A stretch of DNA of 29,466 nt from NCBI GenBank assembly GCA_041752395.1, contig JBGSWN010000036.1:1-29466 (forward strand), read 5' to 3'. The notes beneath the pieces were generated by a model. The model made no database searches. It worked only from the letters and a program-made list of their open reading frames with translations, and was not told the DNA's origin. Positions within the stretch are counted from its first letter, which is position 1, and the number at the start of each line of letters is the position of its first letter. This stretch comes from UBA6168 sp041752395. GTDB lineage: Bacteria > Bacteroidota > Bacteroidia > Chitinophagales > Saprospiraceae. This document shows positions 22,410 through 29,201 of this stretch, one piece after another. The position numbers were made by a program, and so were the translations under genes.

Positions 22410-24332
22410 ATGAGCCAGATAAAAACCGAAACGCAAAAACTCCCCGGCGACACCTCGCTGCCATCTTCCAAAGCTGAAATCGCAAGGCTTTTCAAAAACT
22501 TGGGGAACGACCAAAAATACGCCGTCGAAGACTTTTTCCGCCTACCAAAAAAATCAAGGTACCAGCTCTCCCACGATGGCGAATATTTCGCCTACCTCGG
22601 TCCTTTCAAAAGGCGGCTGAATATTTTTGTCCAAAAAACGAACGGTAAGCGGGCCAGCCGAATCACCGAAGTCACCGACCGAGACATCGCTTGGTTTTTC
22701 TGGAAGGACAACCGCATCGTTTTCGGAAAGGACGATGGCGGCGATGAGAATTTCCACATCTACTCCGTCGGTGCCGATGGCAATCATTTGAAGGATTTGA
22801 CGCCCTTCGCTGGCGTCCGTATTGACCTCATTGACGACCTAGAGGACATCGAACATGAAATCATCATCTCGATGAACAAGAACAACCCCCAGCTTTTCGA
22901 GCCGTACCGCTTGAACATTGCCACAGGCGAAATCCAACAACTGGCCGACAACCCCAACCCGATGGAACCGATGGACGGCTGGATGACCGACCACGACGGC
23001 AAGCTTCGCATCGCCAACCAAATCACGGGCGGCACCAACGCCACCCTACTCTACCGCCCCAACGAGGACGAACCTTTCCGCCCAGTTTTGACCACCGACT
23101 TCCGGGAGAGTGTTTCACCGCTGTTTTTTGATTTTGAAAACGAGCACCAAATTTATGTCGCCTCCAATCGGGGCCGTGACCGAAGCGTCATCACCAAACT
23201 TGACCTGCTGACCGGCGAAGAAGTGGGGGAACCGCTTATCTCCCACGAGGAAGTGGATGTCTCCAATCTCGGCTACTCCCGCAAGCGTCGGGTGCTGACC
23301 TCCATTGTTTACACGACCTCCAAACGGCAGGTGCATTTCCTCGATGACGAAACCAAGGCCATTTTCAAGCGGCTGGAAACCGAGCTTGGCGGCTACGAAA
23401 TCGTCCTCACTGCCATGAACAAGGCCGAGGACAAATTCATGGTGCGCACCTACAGCGACCGTTCGCTCGGCGCCTATTATTTCTTCGATAAAAAGGCCGA
23501 CAGCCTGACCAAAATCGTGGAAGTTAGTCCCTGGCTCGACGAGGCGGACATGGCCCCGATGAAGCCCATCCAGTATCAAACCCGGGACGGCCTGACCATC
23601 CATGGCTACCTCACTTTGCCTACTGGGAAGCCCGACAAAAACCTCCCCGTCATCGTCAATCCGCACGGAGGGCCGTGGGTCAGGGATTCTTGGGGCTTCA
23701 ATCCTGAAATTCAATTGCTTGCCAGCCGGGGCTATGCCGTACTGCAAATGAACTACCGGGGAAGCACGGGTTACGGTCGCCAGTTCTGGGAATGCAGTTT
23801 CAAGCAATGGGGCAAAAAAATGCAGGACGACATCACCGATGGCGTCAACTGGCTCATTGCCGAAGGCATCGCCGATCCGAAGCGAGTAGCCATTTACGGC
23901 GGCAGCTACGGCGGCTATGCCACGCTGGCCGGGGTCACTTTTACCCCCGATTTGTATGCTTGCGCCATGGACTACGTGGGCGTTTCGAACCTGTTCACAT
24001 TCATGAACACCATCCCACCCTACTGGAAACCCTACCTCGACATGATGTACGAGATGGTCGGCAACCCCGAAAAGGACAAGGATGCCATGTACGAGGCATC
24101 GCCCGTTTTTCATATTGACAAAATCAAATGCCCGCTCTTCGTCATCCAAGGTGCCAATGACCCTCGGGTGAACATTGACGAAAGCGACCAAATCGTGGCG
24201 GCGCTCCGCAAAAGGGGCGTGGAGACCTTATATATGGTAAAATACGACGAGGGCCACGGCTTCCACAATGAGGAAAACCGCTTTGAGGTTTACAAGGCGA
24301 TGCTGGGATTCTTGGGTAAATGGTTAGTTTAG
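22410..24332 (+). CDS. S9-family serine peptidase (acylaminoacyl-peptidase-like)
   Basis: A 640-residue prolyl-oligopeptidase-family enzyme. No signal peptide is present, so it should act in the cytosol. Residues about 40-370 form the beta-propeller that limits access to short peptides; it contains repeated strands such as RYQLSHDGEYFAYLGPF. The alpha/beta-hydrolase domain follows, with PVIVNPHGGPWVRDSWGF (oxyanion region) and a full catalytic triad: Ser499 in GGSYGGY, Asp584 in QGANDPRVN and His616 in DEGHGF. The ATG at 22410 is chosen over a TTG at 22386, which falls inside a -7-like element. Members remove dipeptides or acylated residues from peptides; exact specificity is unknown. It is a single gene, more GC-rich than the left part of the window. 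Confidence 0.93.
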   Translation: MSQIKTETQKLPGDTSLPSSKAEIARLFKNLGNDQKYAVEDFFRLPKKSRYQLSHDGEYFAYLGPFKRRLNIFVQKTNGKRASRITEVTDRDIAWFFWKDNRIVFGKDDGGDENFHIYSVGADGNHLKDLTPFAGVRIDLIDDLEDIEHEIIISMNKNNPQLFEPYRLNIATGEIQQLADNPNPMEPMDGWMTDHDGKLRIANQITGGTNATLLYRPNEDEPFRPVLTTDFRESVSPLFFDFENEHQIYVASNRGRDRSVITKLDLLTGEEVGEPLISHEEVDVSNLGYSRKRRVLTSIVYTTSKRQVHFLDDETKAIFKRLETELGGYEIVLTAMNKAEDKFMVRTYSDRSLGAYYFFDKKADSLTKIVEVSPWLDEADMAPMKPIQYQTRDGLTIHGYLTLPTGKPDKNLPVIVNPHGGPWVRDSWGFNPEIQLLASRGYAVLQMNYRGSTGYGRQFWECSFKQWGKKMQDDITDGVNWLIAEGIADPKRVAIYGGSYGGYATLAGVTFTPDLYACAMDYVGVSNLFTFMNTIPPYWKPYLDMMYEMVGNPEKDKDAMYEASPVFHIDKIKCPLFVIQGANDPRVNIDESDQIVAALRKRGVETLYMVKYDEGHGFHNEENRFEVYKAMLGFLGKWLV

Positions 24333-24391
24333 TGATTCGTGATTCGTGAGTGGTAGGCATGTGAAGTGGTTAATCCAAGCTGGATTTTAAC

Positions 24392-24409
24392 ATCAATGAT
24401 ATCATTGAT
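24392..24409. promoter_or_regulatory. Perfect 18-bp palindrome upstream of the GNAT fusion
   Basis: ATCAATGATATCATTGAT reads identically on both strands and ends 21 bases before the ATG at 24430. This is the size and placement of a binding site for a dimeric repressor. No regulator gene is adjacent. Confidence 0.45.
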
Positions 24410-24429
24410 AAAAGTAATTGACCTAAATT

Positions 24430-25461
24430 ATGAAAACGCTGTTTAAGCCTTTTCCAAACTTAACAACCGAGCGCCTTTTACTCCGGCCCTTGCTTTTGGA
24501 AGACGCTCCAGAAATGCTAATCCAGCGCAGCGATGAGCGCATCCGACGTTTCACCGAAACGAAAAAGGCCGAGAATTTGGCGGATGTCACGGCCTTCATC
24601 CAATTGATCCAAAATAATGTAGAAAAGGACGAATCCATCCTCTGGGCCATTTGCCCGCAGGGCGAAGAAAAGCTCATCGGCACCATCTGCCTCTGGAATT
24701 TGGACAATGAGAAGCAAGTGGCAGAGCTTGGCTACACCCTCCATCCTGACCATTGGGGGAAGGGCTTGGCCAGTGAAGCCGCCGCTGCAGTTATTGAGTT
24801 TGGCTTCGCAAAAATGGGCGCTATTTATATCGAAGCAGGCTGTATGACGGGCAATGATGCGTCCATCCGTTTGCTGCAAAAACAAGGTTTTGTAAAAATA
24901 GGCACCGAGGACAAATACAAAATCTTTGCCCTGTGCCGACCGCCGCTTGGGCAGTTTTTGTTGGAAACGGAACGGCTCTCACTACGTGAAATCACCCCCG
25001 ACGATGCCCCTTTCCTTTTTGAATTACTGAACTCTCCTGGTTGGATTGAGAATATCGGGGACCGCAAGGTTTACAACTTGGACGATGCCCGCAAGTACAT
25101 TATCCACCGCCTGTTTGCAGCTTACCGCAGGTTTGGCTTTGGCTTCTGGGTGATGGAGCGAAAAACGGACGGCATACCCGTCGGCATTGCAGGCCTTGTA
25201 AAACGGGATTTTCTTGATGATGTGGACATTGGCTATGCCTTACTACCCGATTTTTATGGCCAAAGCTACGCCGTGGAGGCAGCCAGAGGAGTCATGGATT
25301 TTGCGAAGCGAAAACTGGCGCTGCCACGCCTTGCCGCCATTTTGATTGAAAAAAACAAGCCTTCGCAGCGGGTGGTGGAGAAAATCGGGCTACGCTTCGA
25401 GCGGAAGTTAATTGCGCCGGGGGAAGAGGAGGAGTTGATGTTGTATAGGGTGGAATTTTAG
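24430..25461 (+). CDS. Fusion of two GNAT acetyltransferase domains
   Basis: A 343-residue protein with two RimJ/RimL-type GNAT domains in tandem. Domain 1 (about residues 10-165) starts LTTERLLLRPL and carries an intact acetyl-CoA loop, HPDHWGKGLASEAA. Domain 2 (about 176-343) starts LETERLSLREITPDDA and has a weaker loop, LPDFYGQSYAVEAA, in which the last glycine of GxG is serine. Each domain ends with the usual asparagine-helix (GNDASIRLLQKQGF and KNKPSQRVVEKIGL). Such enzymes acetylate protein N-termini, antibiotics or small amines; the substrate is not known. Two separate proteins are more usual, so this looks like a fusion. A perfect palindrome lies just upstream. It is a single gene. 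Confidence 0.85.
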   Translation: MKTLFKPFPNLTTERLLLRPLLLEDAPEMLIQRSDERIRRFTETKKAENLADVTAFIQLIQNNVEKDESILWAICPQGEEKLIGTICLWNLDNEKQVAELGYTLHPDHWGKGLASEAAAAVIEFGFAKMGAIYIEAGCMTGNDASIRLLQKQGFVKIGTEDKYKIFALCRPPLGQFLLETERLSLREITPDDAPFLFELLNSPGWIENIGDRKVYNLDDARKYIIHRLFAAYRRFGFGFWVMERKTDGIPVGIAGLVKRDFLDDVDIGYALLPDFYGQSYAVEAARGVMDFAKRKLALPRLAAILIEKNKPSQRVVEKIGLRFERKLIAPGEEEELMLYRVEF

Positions 25462-25473
25462 CAGCAAACCTTA

Positions 25474-25510
25474 CCAAATCCGCAATCCGCAATCCCAAAT
25501 CCGCAATCCC
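25474..25510. repeat. Short tandem intergenic repeat (CGCAATCC units)
   Basis: Three copies of CGCAATCC (25481-25488, 25488-25495, 25502-25509), two of them within a longer CCAAATCCGCAATCC repeat. They occupy the region where a -33 element for mutS would lie. Similar short intergenic repeats are, from memory, frequent in related genomes. A comparable doubled GATTCGT occurs just after the S9 stop near 24335. Confidence 0.55.
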
Positions 25511-25512
25511 AT

Positions 25513-25520
25513 TATCTTTG
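25513..25520 (+). promoter_or_regulatory. -7 promoter element of mutS
   Basis: TATCTTTG fits TAnnTTTG exactly. It includes the TTG at 25518, which therefore cannot be the translation start; the ATG at 25554 follows with a leader of about 27 bases. No -33 TTG is seen. Confidence 0.5.
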
Positions 25521-25553
25521 CCCAAAACAAAAACGCACGTGGCAAGAACCAGC

Positions 25554-28220
25554 ATGACCGTCGTGGGCGGGCAAAAAAAGGAAAAGTCGGAGAAAGTGAC
25601 GCCGCTCATGGAGCAGTATTACAAGATGAAAGCCAAGCATCCAGAGGCCATCATGCTCTTTCGGGTCGGCGATTTTTATGAGACTTTCGGGGAGGACGCC
25701 GTGAAGGCTTCCCGTGCGCTGGGCATCACGCTAACCAGCCGCAACAACGGCGGTCAGGACATCGAATTGGCCGGATTTCCCTACCATAGCATGGACGTTT
25801 ACCTGCCTAGGCTCGTACGGGCGGGCTACCGGGTGGCCGTTTGCGAACAGTTGGAAAAGCCCTCGCCAGAAAAGAAAATCGTGCGACGGGGCATCGTGGA
25901 GGTAGTGACGCCGGGCGTGACGACCGACGAAAAGCTCCTCGACCACAAGACGAACAATTTCCTCGCCTCCATTTTTTTCGGTAAAAACAGTGCAGCAGGC
26001 ATTGCTTTTCTCGACATCAGCACGGGAGAACTCATGGTCAGCGAGGGCGACATGGCGTACATGGACAAGCTGCTGCAAGGCTTCAACCCCTCCGAGGTCA
26101 TTTTCTCGAAAGGGGCTGCGAAGCTGTTCGAGCAGCAGTTCGGCGACCGATTTTACACCTATACCCTCGACGACTGGGCCTTTTCCCATGATTTTACCCA
26201 AGAAAAAATAAAGGAACATTTTGAGGTCGCTTCGCTCAAGGGCTTCGGCATCGAGCATTTAGAGCTGGCGCAAACGGCTGCCGGGGCGGCCCTCCACTAC
26301 CTCGCCACCACCGAGAACAAGAACCTCAAGCATATCACCGCCATCAGCCGGATACACCAGGAGAAGTACGTCTGGCTCGACCGCTTCACCGTGCGCAACC
26401 TCGAACTGCTGCACAGCCCGCACGAGGGCGGTACGCCACTCATCAACATCCTCGACCAGACCGTGTCGCCGATGGGCGGGCGGCTTTTGAAGAAATGGGT
26501 GGTGCTGCCGCTGACTTCCTTGAAGGAAATAGAAGCAAGGCACGAGGTGGTCTCGTATTTTTTGCAGAACCCAGATTTGGCGAGCGAAGTGAGCAACTAT
26601 ATCCGGCAAATGGGTGATTTGGAGCGGCTGATTTCACGGGTGCCATTGGGCAAGATACAGCCTCGGGAAGTCGTGCAATTGCGCAAGGCGCTTGAAGCTA
26701 CCGAGCCACTGAAAGTGCTGTTGGCTGCCTCCGGCAATGTGTTTTTCGAGAAATTGGCCGAGGGGCTGAACCCCTGCAAGACGCTCCAGACAGCCATCAA
26801 ATGGCAGATGGTGAACGAACCTCCAGCCCTCATCACCAAGGGCGGCTGCATCGCCGACGGCTTCCACGAGGAGCTGGACGACCTGCGCAACACTGCCCGA
26901 AACAGCCAAGCCCTGCTCGTGGGAATCCAGCAGACAGAGGCCGAGCGCACAGGCATTGATAACCTGAAAATCGGCTTCAATTCCGTCTTTGGTTACTACC
27001 TCGAAGTGACGAACAAGCACAAGGACAAGGGCCTCGTGCCGCCGGAATGGGTGCGCAAACAGACCCTCACCGGGGCCGAGCGCTATATCACCGACGAACT
27101 TAAAAAGCTGGAAACCAAGATATTAGGTGCCGAAGAACGGATGCAGGAACTCGAAACGCAAATCTTTGAGGCGCTGGTTTTGAGCATCAACGATTACATA
27201 CAGCCCGTGCAGCACAACGCCAGCATCGTCGCCCGGTTGGACTGTCTGCTCAGCTTCGCAAAAGTGGCCGAAAAGCACAGCTACACCCGCCCCACGCTCG
27301 ACAACAGCCAAGTGATTGATATCCGGAATGGCCGCCACCCGGTCATTGAGCAGCACCTGCCGCTGGGCGAGAGCTTTGTGCCCAACGACGTTTTCCTTGA
27401 CAACGAGGAGCAGCAAATCATCGTCATCACCGGTCCGAACATGAGCGGTAAGTCTGCCTTGCTGCGGCAAACAGCGCTCATCAGCCTGATGGCACAGATG
27501 GGCAGCTTCGTGCCCGCCCAGAGCGCCCGCCTCGGCCTGATTGACAAGGTCTTCACCCGTGTCGGCGCCAGCGACAACCTCTCCGGCGGCGAGTCCACGT
27601 TCATGGTGGAGATGACGGAGACGGCCAGCATCATGAACAATATCAGCGAGCGCAGCCTCATCATCCTCGACGAAATTGGGCGGGGAACCAGCACCTACGA
27701 CGGCATCAGCATCGCCTGGAGCATCGCCGAGTACCTGCACTCGCACAACGACCTGCGGCCCAAGACGCTCTTCGCCACCCACTACCACGAGCTGAACGAA
27801 CTGGCCAACAAGTTCCCCCGCATCAAGAACTTCAACGTGGCGGTGAAGGAACTGGGCCAAAAGGTGATTTTCCTTCGGAAACTACTGCCCGGCGGCAGCC
27901 AGCACAGTTTCGGTATCCATGTGGCAAAGATGGCCGGGATGCCCCGCAGCATTGTGGAGCGGGCGAACGATATTCTGGTGCAATTGGAGCAGCAGCATAT
28001 AGAGGCACCCGTCGGGGATGCCAAGGCAGGCCAGCCAAAGGCCAAAAAAGCCGCCACCAATGATATTTCGGCGCCGACTTTCCAGTTGAGCATTTTCGAG
28101 ACTTTTGACCCGAAGGTGGGAAGGATAAAGGAAATCCTGCTGGAAATGGACGTGAATACGATGACGCCCGTGGAGTGTTTGATGCGGTTGAATGAGTTGA
28201 AGCGGTTGGCGGAGGAGTAA
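25554..28220 (+). CDS. mutS: DNA mismatch repair protein MutS
   Basis: The mismatch-recognition ATPase of post-replication repair. The protein has 888 residues, close to the usual length. The N-terminal domain carries the mismatch-wedge Phe41-Tyr42-Glu43 (VGDFYETF). The connector, lever and clamp domains follow, then the ATPase with Walker A GPNMSGKS (627-634) and Walker B ILDEIGRGTSTYDG (Asp706, Glu707), and the ATHYHEL switch. The C-terminal extension has a linker, a beta-clamp-like motif QLSIF (844-848) and a helical tail. The last 51 codons plus stop are repeated 912 bases downstream after a toxin-antitoxin operon. ATG at 25554 is chosen because a TTG at 25518 lies within the -7 element; a GTG at 25539 is also possible. 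Confidence 0.97.
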   Translation: MTVVGGQKKEKSEKVTPLMEQYYKMKAKHPEAIMLFRVGDFYETFGEDAVKASRALGITLTSRNNGGQDIELAGFPYHSMDVYLPRLVRAGYRVAVCEQLEKPSPEKKIVRRGIVEVVTPGVTTDEKLLDHKTNNFLASIFFGKNSAAGIAFLDISTGELMVSEGDMAYMDKLLQGFNPSEVIFSKGAAKLFEQQFGDRFYTYTLDDWAFSHDFTQEKIKEHFEVASLKGFGIEHLELAQTAAGAALHYLATTENKNLKHITAISRIHQEKYVWLDRFTVRNLELLHSPHEGGTPLINILDQTVSPMGGRLLKKWVVLPLTSLKEIEARHEVVSYFLQNPDLASEVSNYIRQMGDLERLISRVPLGKIQPREVVQLRKALEATEPLKVLLAASGNVFFEKLAEGLNPCKTLQTAIKWQMVNEPPALITKGGCIADGFHEELDDLRNTARNSQALLVGIQQTEAERTGIDNLKIGFNSVFGYYLEVTNKHKDKGLVPPEWVRKQTLTGAERYITDELKKLETKILGAEERMQELETQIFEALVLSINDYIQPVQHNASIVARLDCLLSFAKVAEKHSYTRPTLDNSQVIDIRNGRHPVIEQHLPLGESFVPNDVFLDNEEQQIIVITGPNMSGKSALLRQTALISLMAQMGSFVPAQSARLGLIDKVFTRVGASDNLSGGESTFMVEMTETASIMNNISERSLIILDEIGRGTSTYDGISIAWSIAEYLHSHNDLRPKTLFATHYHELNELANKFPRIKNFNVAVKELGQKVIFLRKLLPGGSQHSFGIHVAKMAGMPRSIVERANDILVQLEQQHIEAPVGDAKAGQPKAKKAATNDISAPTFQLSIFETFDPKVGRIKEILLEMDVNTMTPVECLMRLNELKRLAEE
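28065..28220 (+). repeat. Direct repeat, copy 1: 3' end of mutS
   Basis: This 156-base segment encodes MutS residues 838-888 and the stop. It aligns without gaps to 28977-29132 with 13 mismatches. Ten of the 12 changed codons are silent (counting TAA to TAG); the other two are Phe to Tyr and Leu to Ile. Confidence 0.95.
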
Positions 28221-28239
28221 GAATGAAATGAATAAGCAG

Positions 28240-28271
28240 TTTGCCAAACTTACGCTTCTACCATAACTTTG
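28240..28271 (+). promoter_or_regulatory. Promoter of the toxin-antitoxin operon
   Basis: TTTG (28240-28243) and TAACTTTG (28264-28271) are 20 bases apart, an excellent match to the Bacteroidota promoter. It starts 20 bases after the mutS stop and gives a leader of about 10 bases, so the operon does not depend on mutS transcription. Confidence 0.75.
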
Positions 28272-28285
28272 TAAAAAATAAAGTC

Positions 28286-28537
28286 ATGAGTTTAACAAAA
28301 TCAAATACAGCGATTCAAGAAAAGCAACCATTGAGCAACCTTCAATTGGCGCTACTAAATTTATATGCATCCAATGTAGCTGAGGAAGATTTAAAAGCCA
28401 TACAGCGGCTGATTGCCCGGTATTTTGCGGAAAAGGCAACTGCCTTGGCCAATCAAGACTATGAGGAAAAGGGCTATTCTGCCGAGATATTCCTGAATGA
28501 ACATATCAGGTCAAAGGGGAAAACTTCTTCCAAATGA
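28286..28537 (+). CDS. Antitoxin of a PIN-toxin pair
   Basis: An 83-residue, probably all-helical protein with the pattern PLSNLQLALLNLYASNV, then LKAIQRLIARYFAEKA and a charged C-terminus. This resembles a common antitoxin type that precedes PIN toxins in Bacteroidota and cyanobacteria. It should bind and block the toxin through its C-terminal part; autoregulation of the promoter is usual for such pairs but is not shown here. ATG at 28286 follows the promoter; an earlier GTG-type start at 28241 lies inside it. Its stop overlaps the toxin start as ATGA (28534-28537), indicating coupled translation. Base composition is AT-richer than mutS, consistent with separate origin. Confidence 0.8.
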   Translation: MSLTKSNTAIQEKQPLSNLQLALLNLYASNVAEEDLKAIQRLIARYFAEKATALANQDYEEKGYSAEIFLNEHIRSKGKTSSK

Positions 28538-28974
28538 AAGTTGTCCTTGACACAAACGTCTTGTTTGTCGCACTTTCAAACTTGACCGATTACTTTTCAA
28601 TTTGGCAAGCGCTTCAACTTGGCCAATATGAGCTTTGTGTCTCCACGGATATTTTGAACGAATACGAAGAAAAACTACAGGAGCGGTTTCGACCCGGTGT
28701 GGCTGAGAATACCCTAGGTTTTATCATGCGCTCACCGGACGTTGTTTTTGTTTCCAATTACTTCTTTTGGAATTTGATAACTGTTGACCCCGATGACAAT
28801 AAATTTGTTGACTGTGCCATATCTGCAAATGCTAATTTTATCGTGACCAATGACAAGCATTTCAAGGTGTTGAAAAAAATCCCATTCCCTTCGATGCCTG
28901 TCATTTCAGCCGATGATTTTGTGGAGTTGTTGACGGGAAGCAGACCAGCTACTGCCAATAAAAAGAAGAAATGA
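28534..28974 (+). CDS. PIN-domain ribonuclease toxin
   Basis: A 146-residue PIN-fold protein of the 'putative toxin component' group. The expected acidic metal-binding residues are present: Asp6 in VVLDTNVLF, Glu43 in DILNEYEE, Asp88 and Asp93 in DPDDNKFVDCA and Asp107 in VTNDKHF. PIN toxins use Mg or Mn to cut RNA, often tRNA or rRNA, and stop growth when the antitoxin is lost. Translation is coupled to the antitoxin by an ATGA overlap. The C-terminus is a lysine run (ANKKKK). The stop TGA at 28972-28974 overlaps an ATG at 28971 that begins an ORF of the MutS C-terminal domain. The active site appears complete, so the toxin is predicted to be functional. Confidence 0.85.
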   Translation: MKVVLDTNVLFVALSNLTDYFSIWQALQLGQYELCVSTDILNEYEEKLQERFRPGVAENTLGFIMRSPDVVFVSNYFFWNLITVDPDDNKFVDCAISANANFIVTNDKHFKVLKKIPFPSMPVISADDFVELLTGSRPATANKKKK

Positions 28975-29132
28975 AAATTTCAGCGCCGACCTACCAGTTG
29001 AGCATTTTCGAGACTTTTGACCCGAAGGTGGGGAGGATAAAGGAGATTCTAATTGAAATGGATGTGAATACGATGACGCCGGTGGAGTGCTTGATGCGGT
29101 TGAATGAGTTGAAGCGGTTGGCGGAGGAGTAG
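28971..29132 (+). CDS. Stand-alone MutS C-terminal domain mini-protein (candidate)
   Basis: A 53-residue ORF that begins MKISAPTYQLSIFETFDPKV and ends NELKRLAEE. Residues 3-53 equal the last 51 residues of MutS except for two conservative changes (Phe to Tyr, Leu to Ile). The ATG overlaps the toxin stop as ATGA, the same arrangement as the antitoxin-toxin junction, so translation from the same transcript is plausible. In copy 1 the matching ATG is out of frame by one base; here an extra A restores frame. The peptide has the clamp-like motif QLSIF and the helical tail which, in E. coli MutS, mediates tetramer formation. It could bind MutS or the beta clamp. The alternative is an untranslated recombination remnant with a chance start codon. 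Confidence 0.5.
   Translation: MKISAPTYQLSIFETFDPKVGRIKEILIEMDVNTMTPVECLMRLNELKRLAEE
28977..29132 (+). repeat. Direct repeat, copy 2: second 3' end of mutS
   Basis: Aligns gap-free to 28065-28220 with 143 of 156 bases identical and ends at the stop codon in both copies; flanking sequence on the right is unrelated. On the left, AATGA just outside the repeat is shared with a one-base shift (28059-28063 and 28970-28974), which places microhomology at the toxin stop. The repeats bracket 756 bases that hold exactly the promoter, antitoxin and toxin. Confidence 0.95.
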
Positions 29133-29201
29133 GTTATTGCATCGAATATTTGAGGTTATCCGTTTGCCCTTCATTAGTAACCTTTGCGAACAAAAATAAA
29201 C

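Noticed and set aside
23115..24191. A 358-codon minus-strand ORF opposite the S9 peptidase.
   Set aside because: It lies wholly inside a gene with a complete catalytic triad; it results from the GC-rich codon pattern of that gene and resembles no family.
27123..27860. A 245-codon minus-strand ORF opposite mutS.
   Set aside because: Antisense to the MutS ATPase domain; its His/Val/Asp-rich composition is typical of reverse-frame translation.
28975..29132. Reading copy 2 of the mutS end as simply a pseudogene.
   Set aside because: The sequence is intact, has an in-frame ATG at 28971 coupled to the toxin stop and mostly silent changes, so it is listed as a candidate CDS with reduced confidence instead.
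28065..29132. The TA cassette considered as a transposon or integron cassette.
   Set aside because: No transposase, integrase, terminal inverted repeats or attC-like site is present; the flanks are coding mutS sequence, which points to homologous recombination.
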